64,000 nucleotides of DNA from Aldrovandia affinis (GCA_029706075.1 JAINUG010000026.1:1099001-1163000), one strand, 5' to 3'; positions 1 through 12,139 are shown, counted from the first letter of the stretch. Numbers and translations are program-made. Notes: a model not told the origin generated them from the letters alone.

Positions 1-2224
1 CTCTAACACAATTAGTTAGCTCATGATTGGTATTCTGACACATTGAAAATCAAAAATGATCTTTGATGACCTTTGAATAGCTTCGGAGAGAGTAAGGGTG
101 TGCTAGGGTTGAAACTGAAATTTGTATGAAGACCCTAACTGTACATAATTTTGTACAATTTAAAACATATCTTTTAGGCATTTCCATCCCATGCTGTGGC
201 AACACAAAATGGAAATGTCTGGAAGCCTGAGAAAAGTTTTCTATTTTTAAAAGAGGTCAGTGGACTGATGCTTATCTATACTACCAGGAAAAATAGTTAC
301 AGATGTATAAACACTTTCAATGGGCGTTATCTACAGTTAACCTGGCGAAATATTTTGTGGGCCCTGTAACTAATTAAGGAAATTAAAGTTTTTTATGGGT
401 GTGTAATTACATTGGTTGCAGCGTAGTCTCCCACCCAAAACATACCCCGTGATAAACAAGTCGCTAATAAATTGCACATTCAGATGATTACAACTCCAGG
501 TCCTGGGTAGTTTTTCCTTAACTCTGTTGTGCTCATGTGTTCTATGCAAACAAATCCCTGATATAAGATATTCAACTTATTTACTGCTCTTATTTGTCAT
601 CAATGATTAGAAAAATGAAACCACACAATACGTATCCGTATCATCACGTATAACTGTTCTGAAGCCTCAGCAATACACACTATTGACTTGCCATCGCACA
701 AGTCACACATAGTACAGTACCATTTTGAATAGCAGTGTGTGTTGGAAATCACTGCCTTCACATAGATCATGTAGGTGTGCCATGCTGCTCCGTCTTGAAC
801 TTACCTACTGTTCAGCTTCGTCAAGTCCTGCAGTCATTTCTGTCTGAAATAAATTTTCATAGTATTTATACTCTAAATTCAATGTTTTAGAAGCTATAAT
901 TAGTGAACAATTTACAAGAAAATCTGAGGCAAGCTCTGCTAACCTAGATATACATTATGCATTTGCCATTGGATCTCACAGATACTGTACAGTACGTTTG
1001 TAATTTTGTCAGTACAGATTTCTAATGGATTAAACCCAAGAAGAATAAATTACCTGTGGATGTGGTGAGGGTTTGGTTTCATTATGGCCACTCAGACCCT
1101 CAGCTTTTCCCCCTTTAATAACCAGTTTCAAACAGTCCAAATGTAGGACAAGCAGGATGAATGCTCAGGCCATTGCTTGATGGAAAAGGAATAATAAAAT
1201 AATGATGTGGGGTGCCGATAATATTTTATATCTGTAAAAGTTTGTACTTTTAAAAAATGTAGGATAATCAAAATAACGAAACGAGAGAAATCTGAAATGA
1301 CAATTGTTGACACGGGGGTGGGGATATTACGTATTTCATTAAAATGCAGGACACCATCCATTATTGTAGGATGCGGGACGAGTTCAAATGTGGGACTTCT
1401 CAGTAGGAAACTGATATAGTTGTCTGGAAGGAGGAAAAGGAAGACATGCGGTGCACGTTTAGTTTAGTTCGTGTATTTTCGTCAAAGCCTTATATATTAA
1501 AAGATGTTTATTAACTGTATTAGCTATGTTTCATTGATGCTGTGCGAGTCTCTCCTCTCCCTTGCACGTGCCCCGCCAACCTCCCACCCACTCATGGTAT
1601 TGCTGCATGATATGCAGTACAATTATGTACTCATTTTATTGTAGTGATACTTTGATATTTAACATACCAAAAACCAGTGCACATATATTTATTTTTTTAA
1701 AAGTACATGTATTCAAGTACAATTGAACCCCTCCTTACGAGTACAAGGTTAAAATACCTAGTTGACAGTGTAGTTGAATACAGATAGAATTTTCAAATAG
1801 ACAATTTGCCTCCAGGTGAGGTAAAATACAGAATATCCACAAAGCCGTTTTGTGTGATGGGAGATTCCTTGCTTGTCTGCCCTATCTTTCATATGTGGCA
1901 CATTAACAATGGCACCAAACTACCACATAATGCCTGCGTTTGAGTTCAGAGGTGATCTAGGTGAACGAAAATACAAACCAATGATCATACACAAAACTTG
2001 CACAGCGCCGATTGCTTTTATTGACAGACCCCCATTGCACTGCCCAACCCATGTTAACGCCTCTACTGCAGACCACAAAGTGACCAAAAATATTACATAT
2101 TTGTCACCAAACTAGAATACTACAATACAGTTCAATAAGATTGAGATGAGCTTTAAAAAGTAGCATTTTAACGCAGATTTAGTTTCCGGGGATTTTACTG
2201 AAAATAATTATTAGGACTGTGAAA
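1..2224. other. Non-coding stretch, no gene recognised
   Basis: AT-rich sequence with only short chance reading frames (the longest about 80 codons) that have no recognisable domains or splice context. I see no tRNA, no long repeat array and no transposon end that I can name. The part at about 1250-1400 resembles degenerate fish repeat sequence, but I cannot assign a family. Confidence 0.5.
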
Positions 2225-2416
2225 AAAGTTTATACATACCTTTTTGGGGAAAAATATTACTTGTTAAACAAAATCTTTTTGTGTGAGTAATTGTATTAGT
2301 ATAACTTTTTGGGCATTTTTTGAGCATACAATATATCTCATTACCTGTATGATCTATTTTATACAGCCTTCTTTGCTCATCATTATCAAGGGTGCAGATA
2401 TTTTTTGAGGGTACTG
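2225..2416 (-). mobile_element. Tc1/mariner-like terminal fragment (family T1)
   Basis: The reverse complement of this segment begins CAGTACCCTC next to a TA dinucleotide (2417-2418) and continues through a stretch ending in CCCTTGATAATGATGAGCAA. The same order of blocks occurs on the plus strand at 20360-20590, including a shared TTTTTCCCCAAAAAGGTAT block. It is therefore one end of the element family that also hosts the Gypsy insertion at 20.8 kb. The far end is missing and no transposase remnant remains, so this is a truncated copy. The Tc1/mariner assignment rests on the TA target and on transposase motifs in the copy at 9345-9648. Confidence 0.6.
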
Positions 2417-2418
2417 TA

Positions 2419-3940
2419 TGTGTTTTGTGACATTAGCTGGCATAACTGGCATAATACCATTCCATTAGAATTAACTTGAGAATGTTGAATACCAATTTTG
2501 GGCAGCTTACCCAATGGAAATGAACATTGTGCAGGTAAAAATGAAAGACAGCGACACAACTAGACATTCATGTTTTCAGGAAGATAGTTAATAGACAGTT
2601 AAAGACAATGTGGAGTAACTAATCCATATGCATTTTAAGGCAAATAAACGGTGCCTATATTTTAGAACAAACTGCTGTTCTTCATGTGAATTAGAAATTA
2701 AAATCCTCAGGTATGGGTTCCCACATTGTGTCATAACTCTTTTTGCCAACAAAGCAATTTGGAAACACCTGTTCTGGTGGGTGGAGGTAAATATCCTGTC
2801 ACTCAGTAAAAACTGTCACTTGGTGACAATGTCTCTGGTATCACCTCTCTCCACACCACTCCCTCCAAATGCATAATGGAACTTGTGTGGCACCTAGGTA
2901 TGAACAGGGGCCCGAAATTGTATTCTGAACTCACTCATTAATTGGAGTGAGTGTTTGTGTTAATGCATCTGAAAGCTGTGAAAATAAAAAGACACCATGT
3001 CCAATACAACAAAATGCAATGATATGCTTTCAAATTCTCTCAGCAAGTGATCCCACCACAGTGATTGGCATAAAGAAAAGTGGGTCTGAACCACTGGAGG
3101 CCAACCCGTGTAGTGAGGCCAAGGTCAGAACGCCCCCAATTCGCCTGTGCCAGGCCAGATGGGAGGGTATATTTCCTCTCCCCACTGTGGTACTTGTGGC
3201 TTTCTAGAGCAGGTGACCAGTGTGGAGGATGTGTGCCGAGTGGAGGGGGGTGGCAAGGGCCTTGTTATCCAAACACCACCCTGGAGACTGTTATTCCAGC
3301 TGGACAAGCTCCTTGCCTGACTCAGCCTTCAGCCGCTCTCCCATTTTTTCTTCTCTTTTAAAGTTTTTTCTCTAAAGAAAAACAGCTCTGCTCTGGAATT
3401 TCTTCAGCTATATTAACACCTCCCCCCTCAATGTGCCCAATCCAATCCTCTTCTCTCTCAACATTCCATGAATAAGTGTTGGGCTAGGCGGGCCTGGGAG
3501 ATGATTGACAGTATGGCATTGAGGGATGATTTTGCTTTCCTTAAAAACATACTGTTTAGATCTATATTTCACCTTTCCCCCATCATTCTAAGTCAATTTA
3601 ATAACACCACTGTACCTGCCAAAATGGATAACAACATAAATAAAATGTACAAATCTGAATGTTTTCGAGATCCCATTTTCTCCAATAATATTTGTTAGGC
3701 CTCCTATAAAACACCACATCATTACAGAATTTTTAAATTAAGTGACAGTATGCTTTTGTTCATTTATTATATGGCCTGCTCTCAGAGTTCAACAGTTATT
3801 AACAGCTATCAGGACACATGGCTAAACATAAACCTAAATGTATTTTACTTCTGCAATTAAACCAAAACAAACCCATCTGGAAATCTTATCACTGGCTGCC
3901 ATTCAAATTCAGAATTGATTCTAAAACTTTTCTCTGACAC
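2419..3940. other. Non-coding stretch with a GC-richer part
   Basis: There is no recognisable gene. The part at about 3080-3330 is richer in GC and has overlapping open frames on both strands (86 and 93 codons plus, 60 codons minus). None resembles a known domain, and the frames contradict each other. Confidence 0.45.
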
Positions 3941-3952
3941 TGATTCATGACA
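3941..3952. repeat. 5' target-site duplication of SINE at 3953
   Basis: TGATTCATGACA occurs here and again, identically, at 4315-4326, flanking the SINE. A perfect 12-bp direct repeat is the mark of LINE-mediated retroposition and fixes both ends of the insert. Confidence 0.9.
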
Positions 3953-4314
3953 TGGCGGCACGGTGGTGCAGTGGGTAGCACTGTCGCCTCACAGCAAGAA
4001 GGTCTCGGGTTCGAATCCAGGCCGGGGGCCTTTCTGTGTGGAGTTTGCATGTTCTCCCCGTGTCCGCGTGGGTTTCCTCCGGGTACTCCGGTTTCTTCCC
4101 ACAGTCCAAAGACATGCACGTTAGGCTAATTGGAGAGTCTAAATTGCCCGTAGGTATGAGTGTGTGAGTGAATGGTGTGTGTGCCCTGTGATGGATTGGC
4201 GACCTGTCCAGGGTGTATTCCTGCCTCTCGCCCGGAACGCATGCTGGGATAGGCTCCAGCACCCCCCCCGCGACCCTGACCAGGAATAAGCGGCTTAGAC
4301 AATGGATGGATGGA
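3953..4314 (+). mobile_element. tRNA-derived SINE with (TGGA)n tail, copy 1
   Basis: Non-coding retroposon of 362 bp. The head carries an internal RNA polymerase III promoter: an A-box match TGGTGCAGTGG (3964-3974) and a perfect B box GGTTCGAATCC (4008-4018). It ends in a TGGATGGATGGA microsatellite tail. The body (GTTTGCATGTTCTCCCCGTG, CCCACAGTCCAAAGACATGC) is a sequence I recognise as very common in fish genomes. Perfect 12-bp target duplications at 3941-3952 and 4315-4326 show retroposition and little decay since. A second copy lies at 44475-44844. The source LINE is not in this window; the tail suggests an RTE-type partner, which is inference. Open reading frames across it on both strands are not genes. 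Confidence 0.9.
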
Positions 4315-4326
4315 TGATTCATGACA
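4315..4326. repeat. 3' target-site duplication of SINE at 3953
   Basis: Second copy of TGATTCATGACA, identical to 3941-3952. Confidence 0.9.
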
Positions 4327-5055
4327 CTGATGGCACTGGCCCTTCCTACTTAGATTTCTGCTTTTCCCACGAGCACAAACCAGACTTCTAGTCCATAGAG
4401 CTCAATAGAGTGCACTCAATAGAGGGTCATACTTTTTTGCTCATGGAAATATGGATGTATTTTACTCAAAGACTGTTTAGCTGATTTCGGAGATCTTTTA
4501 TTATGGTTGTACCAAGATTGGTAAGCCTAAATATTTAAAAATAGATAAGAAATACTATAAAATTAAGAGCTACATGGAAGAGTTAGAGACAAGGTGGAAT
4601 ATTGTTCTATTTTGACAAAAATCATCACAAAATCATTGATTGTGAAAGCAATAAAGATTCTTCACATATAAGGTGCCAATAATGATCTAGGTGACCACAG
4701 TAACTTTTTACTGCAGTGTCTATGTGAATAATGTGTGTATACAGTATGATGTCAGTTATGGTAGTTCTTCAAAACACTATTTTTGAACTGTAACCCTAGA
4801 TGTACCTGCCAATAGAAATACACATGCCTCAAAAATACACACACATCCCAGCATGCATTACCATGGAACAACCGTGTAGTTGTTAAACTTAAGTATTTAA
4901 TGCTTTTTTACAGTTTTTTTCCTTTTTTCCTTTTTTTACTGAGTTTTTGAACATATGCCATATTTTCCAGGGTCAGAATAAACATTGAAATATAACAGTG
5001 CTTAAAAACACCAATGTAAGTTGCATATTTCATGGCTACAAGGTCACTGGCAGTG
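4327..5055. other. Non-coding stretch
   Basis: AT-rich. No gene, RNA or named repeat recognised. Confidence 0.45.
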
Positions 5056-5282
5056 GCTGGCTGTGTACTGTAATGGTTAGGGAGCTGGGCTTGTAACTCA
5101 GAGGTTACAGGTTCAATTCCCAGGTGGGACACTACTGTTGTACCCTTGAGCAAGGTACTTAACCTGAATTGCTTCAGTAAAATATCCAGCTGTATAAATG
5201 AATTATATGTAAAGAAATGTAAACTGTGTAAGTTGCTCTGGATAAGAGCGTCTGCTAAATACCTAAAATGTAATGTAAAATG
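5056..5282 (+). mobile_element. tRNA-derived SINE with LINE2-type 3' tail
   Basis: The head is tRNA-like, with TACTGTAATGG near the A-box position and GGTTCAATTCC (5110-5120) as the B box. The body contains CCTTGAGCAAGGTACTTAAC, and the 3' part reads GCTCTGGATAAGAGCGTCTG followed by a short AATGT-type repeat. That tail is widely shared by fish SINEs mobilised by L2-clade LINEs; this is from memory of the families, not from a search. Fragments of the same tail occur at 15728-15780 and 41690-41760. I could not find an obvious target-site duplication. Confidence 0.8.
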
Positions 5283-5288
5283 TATGCT

Positions 5289-6060
5289 TGTATGCGAGAG
5301 CATATCGAAGACACAGGTGGAAGCCCATAATGGCGGTATAGATTCGATTAGAGAAATAGCTAAAGCATAAGGAATAGCACTCAATTGGATAGTCAAAAAG
5401 GAAGAAAAAGACACAGGATCCCAAAAAAATTGAAAAAGAATTGATGCAGAATGTTCCAGCCAGAAGGTGGGACAAACAAGGAGGACAAAACACATTGGAG
5501 TGTAGTTTATCGCTAGAGGGAAAGCAAATTTGAGTTTGTAAGGACTTTTTCTTGAAGACCCTTGTCTTGTGGAACAGTAATCTCAAATCCAAGCACAAGA
5601 GGAAAACTAAGCCCAAAAAGCACAAAATAAGAGAGGCCCAATACTGTAGAAAAGACACAAGCAAGCAGTGGCTCGAATGAACTCGAATGAATCTCGAATT
5701 CAATCTCAGATGCATGACCTTTATACTGAAAAATGTGACAATGGATAGAAAGTCCAGGAATGGAGAGCCTATATCGACAGGTGTTTAACACTGATTGTAA
5801 CCCCGGATTCCATATTCCAAAGAAGGACGCATGCAAATATTGCAAAAGGTATCAAAACCTCAAAAAGAAAATTCAAAGTCAAAAAGAGTCTGAGGCCTCT
5901 CACATTTTAAACAAGAGCACATACAGAAAAAGCACACAAAATATCATCATTGAGAGTCACTTTTGACCTGGAGTAGATTTCTAACAACTCATTGGAGCTT
6001 TCAATTTCAGCAGTTCACTGTACTATGTATGGAGACCTATACTATTTCTGTCCATTAACT
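5289..6060 (+). pseudogene. Decayed DNA-transposon gene (unclassified family)
   Basis: A degenerate coding segment. The clearest part is an open frame at 5760-5966 (68 codons) reading FNTDCNPGFHIPKKDACKYC and then a lysine-rich stretch. I recognise the F-x-PKKDxCxxC pattern from uncharacterised transposon-type proteins of fish and insects. Beyond the stop, frame fragments resembling VTFDLE (about 5957-5975) and a tyrosine-rich strand near 5996-6040 continue the same protein pattern in shifted frames. Upstream, 5311-5400 reads like a helix-turn-helix segment (SIREIAKA) broken by a stop. Several frameshifts and stops make it non-functional. No terminal inverted repeats were found. It could belong to one of several cut-and-paste superfamilies, and I do not assign one. 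Confidence 0.4.
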
Positions 6061-7142
6061 GGACAGTAAAGAGGCCCATTGCTACACCTGGCAAAGGGGA
6101 CAGGGTGGATAAGGATCATCCACAGTCAGCAGTGTATACTGGTGCATTGAACTCAGATGTGAAGCAGGTCGCTCTTTATTGTGATATGGAGGTGAAAACA
6201 GAAAGGCTTCCTTCAGCACAATGTGCATTCCTCTGTACCCTGTCCCCATGGTAGGATAGGTCCCATCTCCTCATTCCCTAACCTATCCTAATTCATTGTG
6301 TGTGTTTCCATTCATTTCCATCCCATGTTCCCCCTCCCCTTAAACCAAGAGAAGAGGAATAGCAGATGACTGTTAGATTTCAATAACAGTCACTGTACCT
6401 ACCTCTTTAATGAGGCCCTGGGGGGTGTAAAGTATAAACAAACACTGTACGATCAGGTGCTGTGTAAGGTCTCCATGGCAACAACCACGGAACAATCTCA
6501 ACCTAAACAAACTCCCTCCCAAAACACTCACCTTCTCACAGTTTTCTTTGTTGGTCTGCTGGTTTGTGCTCTCCGTCCTGAAAGCCCTTGGGTTTTGACG
6601 TTATTCTCATTAAAGTGTGAGAGCAGTCAGGGAAGACAGCTGGAGCTGCTGAGTTCTGGGAAAAATGAAATATCTGTTACAACTTTGTCTCTCGGTGAGA
6701 GGGCAGAGACAGAGAGTAAGAGAGAAAGCAAAAGAGAGAGAGAGAAATGAAATGGGGAGCATTCATCTCAAGCCTCACTCACCCTTCCGTTTAATGTTTT
6801 TATGAACAACTTTGATTAGAAGATTAGATTACTGAATTAAAAATAAACATTTTTTCATTTGCCTTTTCCCAAGAGGGGAGGAAAGGGTGGTACTCCTGGA
6901 AAACCATACTGGGAACGCCTGTGTTATGATCTCTTATTGCTTGTGTATAAGGCACATGTATGTATTACCCTCAACTTGGAGTCTCAGGGTGGGGTGGGCA
7001 TGCCGATTGAGTGATGTCTAAGCAACCCCAAATCCTTAAGAAAGGGGATGGAGCTGTCAATTCAGTGTTTCATCATCTTCCTCCACTCAGTATGCTTAAT
7101 AGGTTTTAACACATTGAGAGATTGCCACTAGATTATTATTGT

Positions 7143-7146
<4 letters not shown>
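6061..7146. other. Non-coding stretch
   Basis: No gene recognised. An open frame at 6457-6750 (97 codons) begins plausibly but ends in low-complexity arginine and glutamate codons from a GA-rich repeat at about 6700-6750, so I do not call it. Confidence 0.4.

Positions 7147-7180
<34 letters not shown>
7147..7180. repeat. (CA)17 microsatellite
   Basis: Uninterrupted CA dinucleotide repeat, followed by GGCACACAC. Confidence 0.97.
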
Positions 7181-7182
<2 letters not shown>

Positions 7183-7958
7183 CACACACTTTGGAACACC
7201 CTCATTGTATTTTGTTTGGATAGCAATGCAGAGCTCCGAAAAATGAGCCCTACAAAGTACGAGAGTGCATGAGAAGGTCCAGGAAAGTAAAATACGGGAG
7301 TGGTTTAGGAATAGAAGTGGTGATGAAAAAAGTCCTCCTTGGCACGGTTCGCGATATCGGCGTCAATTATTTCATGAAAGTCAAAGCTGCTTTTCCTGAA
7401 ATGAACTGAGGTTTTGCAGTTGTGCAGAAACTGAGATAGGTGGCTCATTAGTTTATTACAGATGATTTCACTCTCACCCACTAATAGGATGTTTGTTGAA
7501 GCTGGCGTGTTTGAGCCTTGATCTGATTTTGTGCTTGGACCAGCTTGGACCACCAGCATGCATCTGCAGGGCAAAGAAGCAGGTCCATGCTGATACAGTG
7601 GCGCTTGTGTTTTTGAAGAAGCCCAGAAAAAGCCTCCCTCCATCTCTAAGGCAACTAGCTTTTTGTGCCTGCCAAACCCCACATCTCTCTGAGGAAGAGG
7701 GAGACAGATAGGTTTAGCCAAAGTAAAGAACATTACGCTAAAATATTATGTTACATGTGTTTTTACACATCTTAGTGTATTGGGGTGCATTGGAGGGTGG
7801 CTGGGAGGGGGTTGTACAGGGTTGGGCAGAGTTGAGCAGAGTGGCCTGGCATTAATACTGGACTGGTGGAGATTCAGGTGTTGTTATTCTAGGAAGATCA
7901 CGGACAAGGCTTCAGGAAGTTTTCTTAAAAAAACATCAAAAAAAGGGGAAACATTAAG
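7181..7958. other. Non-coding stretch
   Basis: Open frames of 142 codons (minus, 7305-7733) and 72 codons (plus, 7493-7711) overlap here. Neither resembles a known protein or has splice or start context that would favour it. Confidence 0.4.
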
Positions 7959-8222
7959 GGCTAGTCTGCCTTCACCATGCCTCACTCCCCTGCTCTGTGA
8001 ACGGCTAGGCTGCCTTCACCATGCCTCACTCCTCTGCTCTGTGAGCGGCTAGGCTGCCTTCACCATGCCTCACTCCCCTGCTCTGTGAGTGGCTAGGCTG
8101 CCTTCACCATGCCTCACTCCCCTGCTCTGTGAGTGGCTAGGCTGCCTTCACCATGCCTCACTCCTCTGCTCTGTGAGTGGCTAGGCTGCTTTCACCATGC
8201 CTCACTCCTCTGCTCTGTAAGA
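7959..8222. repeat. 44-bp minisatellite, six units
   Basis: Six head-to-tail units of exactly 44 bp start at 7959, 8003, 8047, 8091, 8135 and 8179. Each runs GGCTAGGCTGCCTTCACCAT and then a part ending CTGCTCTGTGAGT. Units differ by a few substitutions and by no indels. The array ends where CTCTGTAAGAATC breaks the pattern. The period is not a multiple of three, so the open frame running through it is not a protein repeat. Confidence 0.97.
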
Positions 8223-9344
8223 ATCTAAGCTTTTCTATGAGAACCCTGTCCAGATCACTCCCTGGTGCATTTCAGGGTCTTTGTGCCTCAGCAGCTGTAC
8301 TCTGGTTGTTTCATGATGGCAGCAAAAGAATAATGTATTTAGTAACATTCCTGATATTTAAAAATCATATGCCACTTGGAAATGGGAGGAAAAAAGTTAA
8401 GTCATTCCACGATGAGAGATTTTATTATTTATATTAGTATGTAATGCCAATGATGTCATGTTATGTAAATATTTATACCTGAGTACTGCGTAGCTGTATT
8501 GAATATTGCCAAATTACCTAGCAATTGATTGAAAGTATGAGAGCATGAGATGTTGTTGGGAATCTCCCTTTAATTCGTTGGTCCCTGTAACATCACAACC
8601 ACTGACGGGAACATCAATGGTGTTACTGAGGAAGGATTGTGGGTGAACCCTGGATGAAAGCACTGGGGAAGATCCTGCATATAAATACAGAAGATGAACA
8701 GCGAATAATTAAGAAAATGCTGAATACAAATTCTGAGGACAAACACTGTGGACAAAAACACAAAGGCCATTGATCAACTTGCTGATGGGAAACACTCCAG
8801 TCTTGCAGAATGATGTAAAGATCCATCTTTAACAGCCTTGAACAGGACAAGACTAGTGGAGTGCAAATAAACCATCCTCCCTCTTAGCCAGCATGCGCGT
8901 GCTTACACGAATGCTTGATGGGCGGAGATAGTCCTGCCAATAGCAGCATTGTAAGGTTTAAGGAGACTGCTCTGTCCCAAGTGCAAAGCAGTGGTGGTGT
9001 CTGGAGACCACATCGACATTATCTGGGTCTTGTCATCGATATCACAGTGTCTTCTTCTACAAGCAGTCCCATTATCCTTGGGTCCTTGATCATGATCCTT
9101 GGGTTAACAGGACAGGATAAGGTGCAGAACCAGGAGACAGCACACCGCATTGTTTCACCAACATTTCTTGTTATTTGAACCACACTATTACTCACATATT
9201 TAAGCCTTCACGTGTTTATATACAGTATAACTGTATGTAATTGTTATAAGCGAATATTTGAAATGTTTTAGTACTTTTGTGGCACAAGATTTCCGATTCC
9301 TCACATGGTGTGCTCATGAAACCAGATAGACGTTACATTATGTG
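8223..9344. other. Non-coding stretch
   Basis: No gene recognised. Short frames at 8570-8850 (minus) and 8915-9178 (plus) show no domain. Confidence 0.45.
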
Positions 9345-9648
9345 CAGTCAACTCCAAAATGGTTCACACCCTTGATCAAGATTACAAAAATGGCAAAAAA
9401 GGTCATATGAAATCAAATAAACACTACAGATGTATTGATGGTCATTGCAATTTTAATTTTGTGATCAGTTATTGGTTGAGGTATGCTTGGGATCACTGTC
9501 TTGCTGAAAGGTCCATTTGTGGCCCAAATGCTTTCCGGCAGAGGGAACCATGTTTTTGTTCAAAATGTCTTGGTACTTTCTGGACTTATTTTATACAGCC
9601 TTTTTTGCTCATCTTTATCAAGGGTGTGAATAATTTAGGATTTGACGG
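9345..9648 (-). mobile_element. Deleted Tc1/mariner element, family T1, with transposase remnant
   Basis: The ends are inverted repeats. The left end reads CAGTCAACTCC and then TTCACACCCTTGATC; the reverse complement of the right end reads ATTCACACCCTTGATAAAGA. They match the family at 2225 and 20360. On the minus strand at about 9478-9510 the sequence encodes FQQDSDPKHTS, the conserved block around the second catalytic aspartate of Tc1/mariner transposases. The rest of the gene is deleted or frameshifted. A TA follows the right end (9649-9650); the left TA has changed to TG. The 117-codon plus-strand frame across it is antisense and not a gene. Confidence 0.75.
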
Positions 9649-9650
9649 TA

Positions 9651-11040
9651 TCTATTTAAAAACTTTGAGCAACATTTTTGTGTCACCATTTGTTCTTTCA
9701 GTATCTGTTTAATTTATTGCTTTGCTTTACATTTGCTTTGGCGTTTATGCGTATCCATAGGGATTATCTGTGAGAAATTGTGAGATCTATAAATATTGTT
9801 CTTTGACTATTGTATTCCATCCATGTCAGCAAGTCTTTACCTGAAGAGTATGCCCGAAGGGCACCTAATGATTGCAAAATAACTTGGGTGATGATGTACA
9901 ATCCGAGGAATCAAAAAATGTGATTGAAAAATCCTAAAACACACATGTGGTCCTGTTTTTGTTCTCTGAAAACACAGTTTCCTTCACCTGAATCATAAAA
10001 TCTGTGCAGTGATACTCGGACCGAACCTACGCGGGCCGAACCTGGCTCTACTCATACTCACCCTGAACTCACCTGTTGTTTCAGCCTGATTCCCATCAGA
10101 GGTGTTGGAAATGCTTTCCTTTTACCAAAACACATGCTTGCGCAATTGCTACCAATGCTCGCCAAAGTCCTTTTTATAAGCCATAGACTCAGACTGGTTT
10201 TAAACGCTAAGGATTCATCATAAATCTGCAATCCTCCACAAGGCTGGCTGAGACTTCTCAAAAAAGGTGGGGTCATATTTGGCACTGCATTGCTGCTGTT
10301 GCTAAGAAATGAGAAAACACCTGATATTTTTGAACCTCCACTCAGGTCATGCATAACATTTGTTTACATTTCTTAGAAATTGAAACAACATTTATTGCTA
10401 CAACATTGAAATAATAGTGAATTCCAGAACCAAAAGATTATTCAACTCTATAATAGTCCGGGGGAATGGCAGTTTTGTGATGGGAAAGGAACCATGATGA
10501 AGATGTACCTTGCTCACACTTAGTATTTCCCTTCTCCAAATCAAGAGAAAATGGGAAAACAAATTATATGCATTTCAGCTGATTCTGAGTATGTTATAAT
10601 TATTAGTAGCCTACTGTATCCAGCCTTAAACTGTCATTGGTTGAACTGAAACAAAGATACAATTATTCCAGTTGTTTAGTTAATGTCAGGGGTTGTCAGC
10701 TCCCTCACACTAACCCATCTACCCATTTTCCCCTTTTGTTTCTGCAGGTAACCCACCACTCTCCAAACAGACACGTAAGTAAAAGGGTAAAATACAATGT
10801 CTTTTATGTAACAATTCATTATTAAAATTACACTGCACAAAAGGACTAATTCAAGGTTTTTCCTTCCTCCCATTCCAGCTGAACAACCTCGCGGGACCCC
10901 GCCATGCAGTACAGAAGACCCCCTCAGGTAAGCGTGCCAGTACACACACCACACACTATACACTGACAATCACATGCCCGAAGAGACTCGATTTCACACG
11001 CAAGGAGGCACTCTGCACACATTTCCACACTGCACACTGA
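9651..11040. other. Non-coding stretch with exon-like splice signals
   Basis: No gene is called. Two very short segments have good splice signals on both sides: 10748-10774 (after TTTGTTTCTGCAG, before GTAAGT) and 10879-10927 (after CCATTCCAG, before GTAAGC). At 27 and 49 bp they may be chance, and I cannot link them to a protein. Confidence 0.4.
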
Positions 11041-11930
11041 ATTAATAGCCTCCCGGGGTGGCCTACCGCCCGGTCCACCTCGTCACTCAAAGGGAGAGAA
11101 CTGAACCTTTATTGGGCACATTCACACCCTACACAGCACCCATCCGATGCCACAGACACACAACACGGAACAACAAAAGCAAAATAAGGTGGAGCACCCC
11201 AGCAACGCCGCAATTCCAGTGGTGGACTGCCACCACAGCAAAAAAACCCACAAAAAACACACAACACACACAGGAAAGGGTCTCTGCCACTGCAGGCTGG
11301 TCTGCAAAGAGGTATGGCACCACCTCCACTCCAGTTATTCCCGGCTCGCAGTCCCTTCACTGCTCTGCCACAGCTCTCGTCACGTTTGCCTCGGACAGCT
11401 CTGCAAAATACTTTTTAGATTTGGGGAGGAAATCCCCCAAATTAGCTCCAACACCACCCTTGAATCCTCGCTTTCCGTCTGCTTCAGCTTGTCCCGGAGT
11501 CTCCACCACCGCTCCACCACAGAAACGAAAGTAACATTGCCGTTGTTTTCCCTGGACTTCACCGCGAACCCGCCCTCTTCAGGTAGGTACCCCGCCGTCA
11601 CACAAACCACACAGACATTCGCACACATTCACTAATAAAACAAACAAACCAAAAAAAACTTCCCCAAAGCAAACAAACAAACTTACAAAAAACAAAGAAA
11701 TCACAGAAACAAAGAGAAACAAAGAGAAACAAAGACCGCACCCTTCCCCGCACGGCTTGCTTTCCCCCATTTCCCTCCCTTTTTCCCCACAGGTGAGCTG
11801 CTTACAGTCCAGCCCCAATTACCTAACCCGTGGCAGGTGACCCACATTAGCACCCAATAATTCAATGAGACAGCCCTGCATAGCACTCCAGGGACCGTCT
11901 CAAAATCACCTCCAGGGAACCCACAAAAAC
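11041..11930 (-). repeat. LTR-like segment, unclassified
   Basis: This block is clearly richer in GC and CpG than its surroundings. Read on the minus strand it has the order expected of a long terminal repeat: a promoter-like G-rich part near 11760-11830, T-rich stretches, and CCCAATAAAGG, a polyadenylation-type signal (around 11109-11119), near its end. Overlapping open frames on both strands (158 and 162 codons plus, 82-83 codons minus) disagree, so I do not call a protein. I could not find a convincing target duplication or TG...CA ends. It could also be an old CpG island. Confidence 0.3.
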
Positions 11931-12139
11931 TGCTGACATTAACAGGGCCTGAATCACCACTCAGTTGGGTCTGACAGTGTCTTATAATCTATTTGAAGCT
12001 AACTTTCTGCTTGCCTAATAAAGAGAGAAACTCAAATGACAACCTCACTCTCTCCAACTCCCTCTCAGAAAACAAACAGAAACCAATCATCACAAGCCAC
12101 ACACACACCAAAGACATACAAACACAGGAGGTAGTTATG

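Noticed and set aside
3945-4322. 125-codon minus frame
   Set aside because: Lies wholly within the SINE at 3953-4314; the same frame recurs in the other copy at 44.5 kb.
4908-5845. Minus-strand frames of 195, 150 and 110 codons
   Set aside because: They run antisense through a SINE and a decayed transposon gene and are phenylalanine/leucine-rich from A-rich complement.
7959-8222. CRISPR-like direct repeats
   Set aside because: Units abut without spacers and the genome is eukaryotic; it is a minisatellite.
9359-9712. 117-codon plus-strand frame
   Set aside because: Antisense to a Tc1 transposase remnant, within the inverted-repeat element.
10748-10927. Two micro-exon shapes of 27 and 49 bp
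   Set aside because: Good splice words occur by chance at this length; no protein context.
11058-11635. Two overlapping plus-strand frames of about 160 codons and several minus frames
   Set aside because: They overlap in different frames without domains; the base composition of this GC-richer block explains them.
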